Shown here piece by piece: positions 24,524 through 34,556 of a stretch of 64,000 nucleotides of DNA (positions within the stretch are counted from its first letter, which is position 1; each line of letters begins with the position of its first letter). Under the pieces are notes generated by a model. The model searched no databases. It had not been told where the DNA came from and saw only the letters and a list, made by a program, of their open reading frames with translations. The DNA lies in NCBI GenBank assembly GCA_040768845.1, contig JAXGME010000002.1, forward strand, positions 62,001 to 126,000. The letters are read 5' to 3'. Position numbers and translations under genes: made by a program. This DNA comes from JAEZHK01 sp040768845 (GTDB taxonomy: Bacteria; Bacillota; Clostridia; Christensenellales; Aristaeellaceae).

Positions 24524-26101
24524 ATGTGTTCGATCATGGGTTTTGAAAAGCGGAGCATCCCCTTTGAAGCCATGCTGGAGGCCTTTGGCCGGAGCGCGTC
24601 CCGGGGGCCGGACATGTCCCGCGTGGAGGAGGCCGGGCGCGGCTGGCTGTGCTTTCACCGGCTGGCCATCATGGGCCTGACGGAGCGCGGCATGCAGCCC
24701 TTTGCGCTGGACGGCGACATGGTGGTGGCCAACGGCGAGCTTTACGGCTTCCGCCCCGTCAAGCAGGCGCTGTCCGAAAAGTATGCCTTTGAGAGCGACA
24801 GCGACTGCGAGCTTTTGCTGCCCCTCTACCGGGAGCAGGGGCTGGACATGTTCAAGAACCTGGACGCGGAATTCGCGATGATCCTCTACGATTCCAAAAA
24901 AGACGCGCTCATCGCCGCGCGGGACCCCATCGGCATCCGCCCGCTGTATTACGGCCGCCTGGCGGACGGGTCGCTGGTGTACGCCAGCGAGCCCAAGAAC
25001 CTGGTGGGGCTGGTGCAGACGATCCTCCCCTTTCCACCGGGCTGCTACGCGGTGAACGGCGAAATCACCCGCTATGCGGACATCGCCCATGTCGAATCCC
25101 ACTTTGACGCCGACATCGAAACCCTCTGCGAGGGCATCCGCACCCGGCTGATCGCCGGGGTGGAAAAGCGGCTGGACGCCGACGCGCCGCTGGGCTTCCT
25201 CTTGAGCGGCGGACTGGACAGCTCCCTGGTGTGCGCCATCTCCGCGCGGCTGATCCAAAAACCCATCCGCACCTTTTCCGTGGGCATGGACGTGGACGCC
25301 ATCGACCTCAAGTACGCCCGCGTGGTGGCCGACTACATCGGCAGCGAGCACACGGAGGTCATCATCTCCGAAAAGGACGTGCTGGAGGCGCTGCCTCGCG
25401 TGGTAGGGCTCCTGGGCACCTACGACATCACCACCATCCGCGCCTCCATCGGCATGTACCTGGTGTGCAGGTACATCCGCGAGCACACGGACGTGCGGGT
25501 GCTGCTCACCGGCGAGATCTCCGACGAGCTCTTCGGCTACAAGTACACCGACTTCGCGCCCGACGCCGAGGCCTTCCAGCGGGAGTCCGAAAAGCGCATC
25601 CGCGAACTGCACATGTACGACGTGCTGCGCGCCGACCGCTGCATCTCGGTCAACTCCATCGAAGCGCGGGTGCCCTTCGGCGACCTGGAATTCGTGCGTT
25701 ATGTGATGGCCATCGACCCCCGGCGCAAGATGAACACCTACAAGATGGGCAAGTACCTGCTGCGCCGCGCCTTTGAGGGCGACTGGCTGCCCCTTTCGAT
25801 CCTCTACCGCGACAAGGCGGCCTTCAGCGACGCGGTGGGCCACTCCATGGTCGAGGACCTCAAGGCCTTCGCCGAAGCGCGGTATACCGACGCGGAATTT
25901 GCCGCCGGGGCCGCGAAGTACGACTTCGCCACCCCCTTTACCAAGGAGAGCCTGCTGTACCGCGACCTGTTCGAGTCCTTTTACCCCGGCCAGGCGCGGA
26001 TGGTGGACGACTTCTGGATGCCCAACCGCCGCTGGGCGGGCTGCAATGTCAACGACCCCTCCGCCCGCGTGCTGGCCAACTACGGCGCCAGCGGCGTGTG
26101 A
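24524..26101 (+). CDS. asnB: Asparagine synthetase B, glutamine-hydrolysing
   Basis: Converts aspartate to asparagine with glutamine and ATP. The 525-residue protein begins MCSIMGFEKR, with the nucleophile Cys2 present. The glutaminase half also has ANGELYGF and ARDPIGIRPLYYG; the synthetase half has the pyrophosphate loop LLSGGLDSSLV, GEISDELFGYKY and SIEARVPFGDLEFV. GGAGG stands ten bases before the ATG. Control by an Asn-specific T-box agrees with the function. It is a single-gene unit closed by a long hairpin. Confidence 0.95.
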   Translation: MCSIMGFEKRSIPFEAMLEAFGRSASRGPDMSRVEEAGRGWLCFHRLAIMGLTERGMQPFALDGDMVVANGELYGFRPVKQALSEKYAFESDSDCELLLPLYREQGLDMFKNLDAEFAMILYDSKKDALIAARDPIGIRPLYYGRLADGSLVYASEPKNLVGLVQTILPFPPGCYAVNGEITRYADIAHVESHFDADIETLCEGIRTRLIAGVEKRLDADAPLGFLLSGGLDSSLVCAISARLIQKPIRTFSVGMDVDAIDLKYARVVADYIGSEHTEVIISEKDVLEALPRVVGLLGTYDITTIRASIGMYLVCRYIREHTDVRVLLTGEISDELFGYKYTDFAPDAEAFQRESEKRIRELHMYDVLRADRCISVNSIEARVPFGDLEFVRYVMAIDPRRKMNTYKMGKYLLRRAFEGDWLPLSILYRDKAAFSDAVGHSMVEDLKAFAEARYTDAEFAAGAAKYDFATPFTKESLLYRDLFESFYPGQARMVDDFWMPNRRWAGCNVNDPSARVLANYGASGV

Positions 26102-26168
26102 CGCGCGGCCGCGCCGGATCGGCCATTCATTATCCGCACAAAATGTCGTGTGCCCCCGGGCGGGCATC

Positions 26169-26203
26169 CCCATAAAAGCGCACTATGCGTGCGCTTTTAT
26201 GGG
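26169..26203 (+). terminator. Terminator of asnB
   Basis: A 15-base perfect stem (26169-26183 with 26189-26203) around a 5-base loop, with TTTT within the 3' arm and an AT-rich stretch after it. Confidence 0.75.
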
Positions 26204-26284
26204 ATATTTACGCCTTATGTCCGGATATTGCCCAATCAAAAAATGTATATTTATACATATTATGCATTTAACAGGTGGCCCGTC

Positions 26285-26313
26285 TTCCATTTTCTCTGTA
26301 AATGTGGTACAAT
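26285..26313 (+). promoter_or_regulatory. Promoter of the lysine 6-transaminase operon
   Basis: TACAAT with a weak TTCCAT 17 bases upstream. The weak -35 suggests an activator or modest expression. Confidence 0.5.
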
Positions 26314-26466
26314 GGCGTCAGATCAACGCACGAGGCTTGGAGCGCGCATTCCGGCGCGCCCGAAGGACGAAGACGCCCGCCCCGCGCGCCACAGACGACA
26401 ACTTGCGCGCTGCGCGGGCGAAGATGCCCGGCCGGCGCGCGCCATTTTTGGAAGGAAGGTGCAAAC
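26314..26466 (+). other. Long GC-rich leader of the ALDH gene
   Basis: About 145 bases of predicted untranslated leader, rich in CGCG repeats that can fold, ending with GGAAGGAAGG before the ATG. No known riboswitch was recognised. Confidence 0.4.
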
Positions 26467-27969
26467 ATGCTGGAAAACAGAGTGATCCCGGGCGCCTGCA
26501 CGGGGCTCGAATGGTTTGCGGAAGGCGAGGCGGTGCCCTCCGTGTCGCCGGTGGACGGCGGGGTGCTGGGCCGCGTGCGCCAGGCAACCCCGGCCGACCT
26601 TTCCCGCGTGCTGGACGCTGCGGCGGCGGCCTTTCCCGCGTGGCGCGCGGTTCCCGCGCCGCGCCGGGGCGAAATTGTGCGCCAGTTTGGGCTGAAGCTT
26701 CGGGAAAACAAGCGCAGGCTGGGGGAAATGGTGTCCCGGGAGATGGGCAAGATCCTGCAGGAGGGCATGGGCGAGGTGCAGGAGATGATCGACGTCTGCG
26801 ACTTCGCGGTGGGGCTGTCCCGCCAGCTCTACGGCCTCACCATCGCCTCCGAGCGCCCCGGCCACCGGATGATGGAGCAGTACCATCCGCTGGGCGTCGT
26901 GGGTGTGATCAGCGCGTTCAACTTCCCGGTGGCGGTGTGGTCCTGGAACGCGATGGTGGCGGCGGTGTGCGGCGACGTCGTCGTATGGAAGCCCTCCGGC
27001 AAGGTGCCGCTGTGCGCGGTGATGGTAATGGAGCTTCTGGGCGAGGTGCTGAAGGAAAACGGCGTGCCCGAGGGCGTGTTCAGCCTGGTGGTGGGCGGAG
27101 GAAAGAGCGTGGGCGAGGCGCTGCTGCGCGACCCCAGGGTCAGCCTCGTGTCCTTCACCGGCTCCACCGGCGTGGGGCGGCATGTGTCCGAAACCGTGGC
27201 CGCCCGATTCGGCCGCACCATTTTGGAACTGGGCGGCAACAACGCGGTGATCGTCGCCCCCTCCGCGGACATGCGTCTGGTGGTGCCGGGCGTCGTGTTC
27301 GGCGCGGCGGGCACCACCGGGCAGCGCTGCACCACCATCCGCCGGGCGATCATCCACGAAAGCGTGTTTGAAAAGACCGCCGCCAGCCTCGCGGATGCCT
27401 ATGCCAAGCTGCGGGTGGGCGATCCGCTGGACGAGGCCGTGCACATCGGCCCGATGATCGACCAGGGCGGCGTGGCGCTGTTCCGGAACACCATTGAGCG
27501 CGCCGTGGCCCAGGGCGGGCGGCTCATTACCGGCGGCGAGGTGCTGCCCAACCCCTCCGGCTGCTACGTGCGGCCCGCCATCCTGGCCATGAAACCGGGC
27601 ATGCCCCTCCTCCGGGAGGAAAACTTCTGCCCGGCGCTCTACCTGATCCCCTACGCGGGCGGCATCGAGGAAGCCATCCGAATCCAGAATGATTCGGCCC
27701 ACGGCCTGTCCTCCGCCATCTTCACAAACGACCTGCGGGAGGCGGAGACCTTCCTGTCCTATGCCGGTTCGGATTGCGGCATCGCCAACGTCAACATCGG
27801 CACCTCCGGCGCGGAGATCGGCGGCGCCTTCGGCGGCGAAAAGGAAACGGGCGGCGGCCGCGAAAGCGGCTCCGACGCCTGGAAGGCCTACATGCGGCGC
27901 CAGACCTGCACCGTCAACTACTCCCGGGACCTGCCCCTCTCCCAGGGCATCGACTTCCGGCTGGACTGA
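26467..27969 (+). CDS. amaB: ALDH7-type aldehyde dehydrogenase (probable alpha-aminoadipate semialdehyde dehydrogenase)
   Basis: A 500-residue NAD(P)-dependent aldehyde dehydrogenase. The catalytic Cys is residue 288 (TGQRCTTIRR) and the general-base Glu is residue 254 (ILELGGNN). The ALDH7 subfamily is indicated by SAFNFPVAVWSWN, FTGSTGVGRHV, and the C-terminal NVNIGTSGAEIGGAFGGEK. ALDH7 enzymes oxidise 2-aminoadipate-6-semialdehyde (in equilibrium with piperideine-6-carboxylate). The following gene would make exactly this aldehyde from lysine, so a lysine to 2-aminoadipate route is inferred. The ATG has GGAAGGAAGG upstream. Confidence 0.85.
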   Translation: MLENRVIPGACTGLEWFAEGEAVPSVSPVDGGVLGRVRQATPADLSRVLDAAAAAFPAWRAVPAPRRGEIVRQFGLKLRENKRRLGEMVSREMGKILQEGMGEVQEMIDVCDFAVGLSRQLYGLTIASERPGHRMMEQYHPLGVVGVISAFNFPVAVWSWNAMVAAVCGDVVVWKPSGKVPLCAVMVMELLGEVLKENGVPEGVFSLVVGGGKSVGEALLRDPRVSLVSFTGSTGVGRHVSETVAARFGRTILELGGNNAVIVAPSADMRLVVPGVVFGAAGTTGQRCTTIRRAIIHESVFEKTAASLADAYAKLRVGDPLDEAVHIGPMIDQGGVALFRNTIERAVAQGGRLITGGEVLPNPSGCYVRPAILAMKPGMPLLREENFCPALYLIPYAGGIEEAIRIQNDSAHGLSSAIFTNDLREAETFLSYAGSDCGIANVNIGTSGAEIGGAFGGEKETGGGRESGSDAWKAYMRRQTCTVNYSRDLPLSQGIDFRLD

Positions 27970-27991
27970 CCCACGAAAGGAGGCGCCTCCA

Positions 27992-29295
<1,304 letters not shown>

Positions 29296-29299
<4 letters not shown>

Positions 29300-30015
29300 A
29301 GCCCTTTGCCGGAAAAACCGCGCTGATCACCGGCGCGGGCGGCGGCATCGGCCGCGCGCTGGCGGCGGCGCTGGCTTCGGGCGGCGCAAACCTGGCCCTC
29401 TGCGGCCGGAACGTCCAGCGGCTCTCAGAGAGCTGTGAAATCGTCCGCGCCGCGGGCGCGGAGGCCGTCCCGCTTCCCGGGGACCTGACGGAGGACGGCT
29501 GCCCCGCGGCGTGCGTCAGGCGGGCCGTCAACCGCTTCGGCCGGCTGGACATCCTCGTCAACAACGCCGGCGAGGTGCTGTCAAAGCCCTTCGAGGACAT
29601 CACCCCGGAGGAGTACGACCGCGTGATGGCCGTCAACGCCCGCGCGCCATTTTGGATGTGCCAGGCGGCGCTTCCACACCTGAAGGCGGCCCGGGGCGCG
29701 ATTCTCAACATCGGCTCCGTGGTGTCCCACAAGGGCTACCCGCTGCAAAGCGCCTACGGCGCGTCAAAGCACGCGCTTTTGGGGTTCACCAAGGCGCTGG
29801 CGGCGGAGGTGGCCGCAGACGGCGTGCGGGTCATGATGCTCAGCCCCGGCACGGTGCTGACGGACATGGCCTGGCGGGTGCGGCCCGACCTCGACCCCGA
29901 CGCGCTGATCCTGCCGGAGGAGATCGCGGAGCTGGCGGTCTTCATGCTGTCGCGGAAAACCGCCCTCATCGACGAGATCCAGACCCGCCGCCCCGGCAAG
30001 GGGCCCTTTGCCTGA
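29296..30015 (+). CDS. SDR-family oxidoreductase in the lysine operon
   Basis: A 239-residue short-chain dehydrogenase with the Rossmann motif TGAGGGIG, NNAG, and catalytic YGASK. The ATG overlaps the lat stop as ATGA, so it is co-translated. Its substrate is unknown; by context it may reduce or oxidise a lysine-derived intermediate, but it lacks features that would decide. The C-terminus is short compared with FabG. Confidence 0.8.
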
Positions 30016-30047
30016 CCAAAGAATCCTGGGCCTCTGAGCGCAAGCAC

Positions 30048-30086
30048 AATCCCTCCCGCGCATAGGCTATTGAGCGGGGAGGGATT
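30048..30086 (+). promoter_or_regulatory. Hairpin enclosing the CATAGG motif and the LysM ribosome-binding site
   Basis: AATCCCTCCCGC (30048-30059) pairs with GCGGGGAGGGATT (30074-30086) with one bulged G. The loop holds CATAGGCTA (30061-30069), and the 3' arm contains the ribosome-binding site followed by TTTT. It could be a promoter, a translation-controlling hairpin, or a terminator of the lysine operon. Confidence 0.45.
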
Positions 30087-30089
30087 TTT

Positions 30090-30668
30090 ATGGAAAGAAG
30101 CGTCTGTCCGCTGGGGGATACCTACACCGTGCGGGAGGGAGACACGCTGCAGCGCATCGCGCGCGGCCTGGGCATCACACAGCGGGCGCTGATCGCCCAG
30201 AACCCGCTGGTGGACCCGCTGCGCCTCCAGCCGGGGCAGGTGCTCTGCGTCCCGCGCGGAGCCGGGCCGGGCCCCGCGCAGCCGCCGCCCGCGCCCCAGC
30301 CCCAAAGGCCCGCACCCCGGCCCCCGCAGATGCCGCGCCTCGCGCCCGAGCCGCCCTGCGCGCCGGGGTACCGCCGGGGCACCGTGCAGCCGGGCGAGCG
30401 GATTGAGGACCTCCTCGTCCGCTACGACGTTTCCTACCGCGCGATGCGCGCCGCCAACCCCTCCCTTTCCGACCAGCCGCAGCCCGGCCAGCGCTACTGC
30501 GCGCCGCCCGCGGGCTCCCGCGGCTGCCGGACCTATACGCTGGCGCGGGGCGATACGCTGGAGCGGGCCGCCGCGCGGACGCGCACCTCCCCCGGCGCGC
30601 TGCTTCGCCTGAACCCTGCCATGGCGCCCCGGGACTTTACCGCAGGCCGGGTGATCTGCATCGAATAG
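30090..30668 (+). CDS. Protein with three LysM-like repeats
   Basis: A 192-residue protein with LysM-like units at about residues 10-55 (YTVREGDTLQRIAR), 92-140 (GTVQPGERIEDLLV) and 146-190 (YTLARGDTLERAAA), separated by a proline-rich linker (about residues 58-88). LysM domains bind peptidoglycan-type glycans and are frequent in spore-coat and wall proteins. No N-terminal signal peptide is visible, which would fit a mother-cell coat protein rather than an exported one; this is inference. The leader shares a motif with the asparagine-synthase-like gene at 9.2 kb. Confidence 0.8.
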   Translation: MERSVCPLGDTYTVREGDTLQRIARGLGITQRALIAQNPLVDPLRLQPGQVLCVPRGAGPGPAQPPPAPQPQRPAPRPPQMPRLAPEPPCAPGYRRGTVQPGERIEDLLVRYDVSYRAMRAANPSLSDQPQPGQRYCAPPAGSRGCRTYTLARGDTLERAAARTRTSPGALLRLNPAMAPRDFTAGRVICIE

Positions 30669-30674
30669 GAAGAC

Positions 30675-30713
30675 AAAAGCGGCCCCGAAGCTTCGGGGCC
30701 GCCCGCGCTTTTG
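30675..30713. terminator. Bidirectional terminator between LysM and ABC genes
   Basis: A 24-base perfect palindrome (30679-30702) preceded by AAAA and followed by a short spacer and TTTT. Confidence 0.75.
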
Positions 30714-30729
30714 GGGCCGGGCCGCGCAA

Positions 30730-32559
30730 TCAGTTGGCGGCCTCGTTGTGCATGTCAATGGCGCGCCGGAACTGGGTTTCAAACAGCTCGCGGTAGATGC
30801 CGTGCATCGCCATCAGCTCGTCGTGGCGGCCGCGCTCCTTGATCTCGCCGTCGGTGAGCACCAGAATCTGATCCGCCGCCAGCACTGTGGACAGCCGGTG
30901 GGCGATGACAATGGAGGTGCGCCCCTTCATCAGCGCGTCCAGCGCGTCCTGGATGTGGCTCTCGCTGATGGAGTCGAGGGACGAGGTGGCCTCGTCCAGG
31001 ATCAGAATCTTTGGGTCCTTCAAAACCACGCGGGCAATGGACATGCGCTGCTTTTCGCCGCCGGAGAGCTTCAGCCCCCGGTTGCCCACCCGCGTCTTGT
31101 AGCCGTCGGGCTGGGCGGCAATGAAGTCGTGGATGTTGGCGGCGCGGCAGGCCGCCTCCAGCTCCTCCATCGTGGCGTCCTCCTTGGCGCAGCGCAGGTT
31201 TTCCTCGATGGTGCCGTTGAAGAGGTAGGTATCCTGCGTCACCATGCCGATGCCGGCGCGCAGGTACGTGAGGTCAATGTCGCGCACGTCAGTGCCGCCG
31301 ATCCGGACCGTGCCGCCCGTCACATCGTACAGGCGGGGAATCATGTTGACCAGCGTGGACTTGCCGGCGCCCGAAGGCCCGACGATGGCGAACATTTCGC
31401 CGCCGGGCAGCGTAAAGTCGATGTCCCGGAGGATTTCAAGCCCCGGGGCGTAGGCAAACTGCACGTGGTCAAAGCGGATGTCCATCTTTTCCAGCGGAGG
31501 CTGCACGGCGTCGGGCTTGTTGAGGATGTTATTCTTCCGGTCCAGATAATCGAAGATGCGGGTGAAGAGCGCCATGGAGCGGGTGATGTCCACCTGCACG
31601 TCCGTGAGGCTCTGCAGCGGCCGGTACAGCCGGTTGACCAGCGCCACCGTGGAGGTGATGACGCCGACGCTGAGGTTCGGGTCCAGCCCCTTGAGGATCA
31701 TGAAGCCGCCGGCGCAGTAGATCAGAAGCGGGCCCGCCTGGGAGAACATGCTCATCATCATCTTGAACCACTTGCCGGAGCGCTGCTCCCGCATGGTCCA
31801 GAGGGTCACTTCCTCGTTGACCTTTTTGAACTGCTCGTAGTCGTTGTCCTCGCGGGTGAAGAGCTTGGTCAGCAGCGAGCCGCTGACCGACAGCGTTTCG
31901 TTGATGATCTGGTTGAGCTCGTCCTGCTTGGCCTGCCCCTTGGACAGAAGCTGCCAGCGGGTCTTGCCCACCTCCTTGGTGGGCAGGATCAAAAGCGGAA
32001 TCGCCAGAATGCCCAGAAGCGCCAGCTGCCAGCTCATGGAAAACAGCGCCACCATCGTGGTCACGACGATGGTGATGTTGGAGAGGATGTTGGACAGCGT
32101 GCTGGACAGCACCGTGCTGACACCGCCCACGTCGCCGTTCATGCGGGTCACGATGTCGCCCTGCTTTTCGGTGGTGAAAAACGCGTGGGGCATGCCCTGC
32201 AGGTGCCGGTACATCTCGTTTTTCATGTCGTAGATGATCCGCTGGGAGATCCAGATATTGACGTAGCTCTCCAGTACGCCGATCACCTGCGAGGCCACCA
32301 GCGTCACGCCCGCCAGGATCATCAGCTCGATCAGCATTTTCATGTCGTGACCGATCACCGCCTCGTCCACGATGCGGCCCGTGATGATCGACGGAAACAG
32401 CCCCAGCACGCTGGAGGTGATGATGGTAAAGAACACCAGCAGCAGCTGCTTCCAGTAGGGCTTCAGGTAGGACGCGATGCGCAGAAGCAGCGCCTTGGTG
32501 ATCTTCGGGCGGTTTTTCTTTTCTTCCTCGGTCAGAAAGCCGCGCGGCAGCTTCGGCAA
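30730..32559 (-). CDS. ABC exporter, fused membrane and ATP-binding domains
   Basis: A 609-residue half-transporter of the MsbA/LmrA/YknU type, working as a dimer. Six membrane segments span about residues 30-310, then the nucleotide-binding domain with Walker A IVGPSGAGKSTLV, signature LSGGEKQRMS, Walker B ILILDEATSSLDS and the switch His in VIAHRLSTV. The TTG start with GAAAGGAGAG eight bases upstream is preferred over an ATG eleven codons upstream that lacks a ribosome-binding site. It is a lone gene, so no heterodimer partner is at hand. Substrate unknown. Confidence 0.9.
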   Translation of the reverse strand: MPKLPRGFLTEEEKKNRPKITKALLLRIASYLKPYWKQLLLVFFTIITSSVLGLFPSIITGRIVDEAVIGHDMKMLIELMILAGVTLVASQVIGVLESYVNIWISQRIIYDMKNEMYRHLQGMPHAFFTTEKQGDIVTRMNGDVGGVSTVLSSTLSNILSNITIVVTTMVALFSMSWQLALLGILAIPLLILPTKEVGKTRWQLLSKGQAKQDELNQIINETLSVSGSLLTKLFTREDNDYEQFKKVNEEVTLWTMREQRSGKWFKMMMSMFSQAGPLLIYCAGGFMILKGLDPNLSVGVITSTVALVNRLYRPLQSLTDVQVDITRSMALFTRIFDYLDRKNNILNKPDAVQPPLEKMDIRFDHVQFAYAPGLEILRDIDFTLPGGEMFAIVGPSGAGKSTLVNMIPRLYDVTGGTVRIGGTDVRDIDLTYLRAGIGMVTQDTYLFNGTIEENLRCAKEDATMEELEAACRAANIHDFIAAQPDGYKTRVGNRGLKLSGGEKQRMSIARVVLKDPKILILDEATSSLDSISESHIQDALDALMKGRTSIVIAHRLSTVLAADQILVLTDGEIKERGRHDELMAMHGIYRELFETQFRRAIDMHNEAAN

Positions 32560-32624
32560 GGGGATCTCTCCTTTCGGGCGGCTGCCCGGCATAGCGGGAA
32601 CATCATTTTTTGTGCATCATTTTG

Positions 32625-32653
32625 ATTATAGCATACATTCCGCCAAATATCAA
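32625..32653 (-). promoter_or_regulatory. Promoter of the ABC exporter gene
   Basis: TTGATA and TATAAT with 17-base spacing on the minus strand. Confidence 0.75.
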
Positions 32654-32678
32654 AAAAACCCCGGATTTTAAACCGGGG
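32652..32678 (-). terminator. Terminator of the inositol/transketolase operon
   Basis: On the minus strand CCCCGG and CCGGGG (loop of eight bases) are followed by seven Ts. A second GC hairpin lies just before it at about 32688-32717. Confidence 0.9.
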
Positions 32679-32736
32679 CGCAAAGGCGCGGGGCTCCGCC
32701 CTTTCGCGGAGCCCCGGAAAAGCCGTATCCTTGGCG

Positions 32737-33696
32737 TCAGTCCTTTCGCGCCAGCGCGCGCCGCGCCTTTTCCGCGATGTGCTCCGCCGTCAGTCTGAAG
32801 CGCTTTTGCAGGTAATCCTGCGGGCCGACTTCGCCAAAGGCGTCCTCCACGGCCACGTACTCCACCGGCAACGGCAGCCGGCCGGCCAGCGCCTCGCACA
32901 CCGCGGCGTATAGCCCGCCCACCCGGTTGTGGTTTTCGGCGGTGACCACCGCACGGGTCTTTCCCGCCGAGGCGAGGAGCGCCTCCGCGTCCAGCGGCTT
33001 TACGGTAAACATGTCGATCACCGCGCAGTCGATGCCCTCGGCCGCGAGGGTTTGGGCGGCCGTAAGCGCCTCGCCCACCATGATGCCGCAGGCGACGAGG
33101 GTGACGTCACGCCCCTCCCGAAGCGTCACGGCCCGGCCGATGGCAAACTCCGCGCCCGCCTCGTACACCTTCCAGCCGTTTTTGCGCCCCACCCGCAGGT
33201 ACTTCACCCCGGGGCGGTTCTGGCATTGCCGGAGAACGGATTCCAGCATCACGGTGTCGGTGATGTCCATGACGGTGGCGCCGGGCAGCACCCGGTAGAG
33301 GGCCATGTCCTCAAAGGGCATGTGGGTGCCGCCGTTGAAGGCGGCGCACACCCCCGGGTCGGTGCCGATGACGGTGATGTCGTTTTTCGCGTAGCCCGCC
33401 GACAGAAACACCTGGTCAAAGCAGCGCCGGGACGCGAAGGGACCAAAGGTGTGGGCGATGGGGCGGAAGCCCGCCGCCGCCAGCCCCGAAGCCACGCCGA
33501 TCATGTTGGCCTCCGCAATGCCGCACTGGATGGCCCGGTCAGGCCGCCGGCAGGCGTACTTTGCCGTGCCGATACAGCTCATCAGGTCCGCGTCCAGGTA
33601 GATGGCATCGGGGTCCTCTTCCAGAATATCGGTGATGGTGGCACCCAGCACGTCCTTGAACGCCCGGGGGTCTCTCTCTCCGCGAAACGCGTTCAC
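32737..33696 (-). CDS. Transketolase, C-terminal subunit
   Basis: A 319-residue protein equal to the pyrimidine-binding and C-terminal domains of transketolase. The TPP-activating Glu is in QCGIAEANMIG; FGPFASRRCFDQV and TDPGVCAAFNGGTHMPFEDMA follow. It needs the N-terminal subunit encoded just upstream. The GTG start overlaps that gene's stop as GTGA behind a G-rich ribosome-binding site. Split transketolases are common in archaea and clostridia, often for specialised ketose substrates. It is the last gene of the operon. Confidence 0.92.
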   Translation of the reverse strand: MNAFRGERDPRAFKDVLGATITDILEEDPDAIYLDADLMSCIGTAKYACRRPDRAIQCGIAEANMIGVASGLAAAGFRPIAHTFGPFASRRCFDQVFLSAGYAKNDITVIGTDPGVCAAFNGGTHMPFEDMALYRVLPGATVMDITDTVMLESVLRQCQNRPGVKYLRVGRKNGWKVYEAGAEFAIGRAVTLREGRDVTLVACGIMVGEALTAAQTLAAEGIDCAVIDMFTVKPLDAEALLASAGKTRAVVTAENHNRVGGLYAAVCEALAGRLPLPVEYVAVEDAFGEVGPQDYLQKRFRLTAEHIAEKARRALARKD

Positions 33697-34541
33697 GCGC
33701 CCTCCCCCCCTTCCAGCGCCCGAAGCTCCGCCCCGAGCGCCTCGATCCAGCGGTCGCAGGTTTCGGGCGACACGTTCATGCTGTGGTTGGCTTCCGTCTC
33801 CTCCACCTCGCGGATGCCGGCGCCCTTGACGCCGTCCAGCACGATGGCGTGGGGTTTGCCGCCGTGCGCGGCGCACCCGGCAATGGCCTCGCGGATCGCG
33901 CCCACGTCGCCGCCCGGGACGCGCCGGGCATCAAAGCCGAAGGCTTCGAACTTCTTCCGGATGTCGAAGTGCTCCAGGATGTCGCAGCAGCAGCCGTCCA
34001 ATTGTTTTTTGTTGTCGTCGATAAACCAGATCAGGTTGTCAAGGCCCCGGGCGGCGGAAAACATCGCGGCCTCCCACACCTGCCCTTCGTCCAGCTCACC
34101 GTCGCCGACGATCAGGTATATGCGGCTATTTCGGCCCTTCAGCCGGTCGCCCAGCGCCATGCCCGCCGCCAGCGACGTGCCCTGGCCCAGGGAACCGGTG
34201 GTCATGTCCACGCCGGGGGTCTTCAGCCGGTCGCAATGGCTGGGCAGCCGGGTGCCGGGCTGGTTGAGCGTCCTGAGCTCGTCGTAGGGAAAGAACCCGG
34301 CGACGGCCAGCGCGGCGTAGACCGCCGGCCCCGCGTGGCCTTTGGAACACACCAGCTTGTCCCGCTCGGGCCAGCCGGGGTTCCGGGGATCAAAGCGCAT
34401 CACGTCGCCGTAGAGCACGGCCAGAAGGTCGCACACGCTGAGCGCGCCGCCGACATGGCCAAACCCCCGGGCCTTGAAAGCCTCCACCGCGCCGATGCGG
34501 ATGCGCGCCGCCAGCGCCCTGAGCTCGCGTTCGGTCTTCAT
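33693..34541 (-). CDS. Transketolase, N-terminal subunit
   Basis: A 282-residue TPP-binding subunit. The cofactor motif is VGDGELDEGQVWEA with a downstream DDNKKQ; histidines around GHVGGALS and SKGHAGPAVY are those that line the donor site in transketolases. Together with the next gene it should transfer a two-carbon ketol unit between a ketose and an aldose. By context the donor may be the acid ketose made by IolB (see findings). GAGGAGGAC precedes the ATG. Confidence 0.93.
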   Translation of the reverse strand: MKTERELRALAARIRIGAVEAFKARGFGHVGGALSVCDLLAVLYGDVMRFDPRNPGWPERDKLVCSKGHAGPAVYAALAVAGFFPYDELRTLNQPGTRLPSHCDRLKTPGVDMTTGSLGQGTSLAAGMALGDRLKGRNSRIYLIVGDGELDEGQVWEAAMFSAARGLDNLIWFIDDNKKQLDGCCCDILEHFDIRKKFEAFGFDARRVPGGDVGAIREAIAGCAAHGGKPHAIVLDGVKGAGIREVEETEANHSMNVSPETCDRWIEALGAELRALEGGEGA

Positions 34542-34556
34542 TTTGTCCTCCTCGGA

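Noticed and set aside
30748..32625. Long open frame opposite the ABC exporter
   Set aside because: His/Gln/Arg-rich antisense shadow of a well-supported gene.
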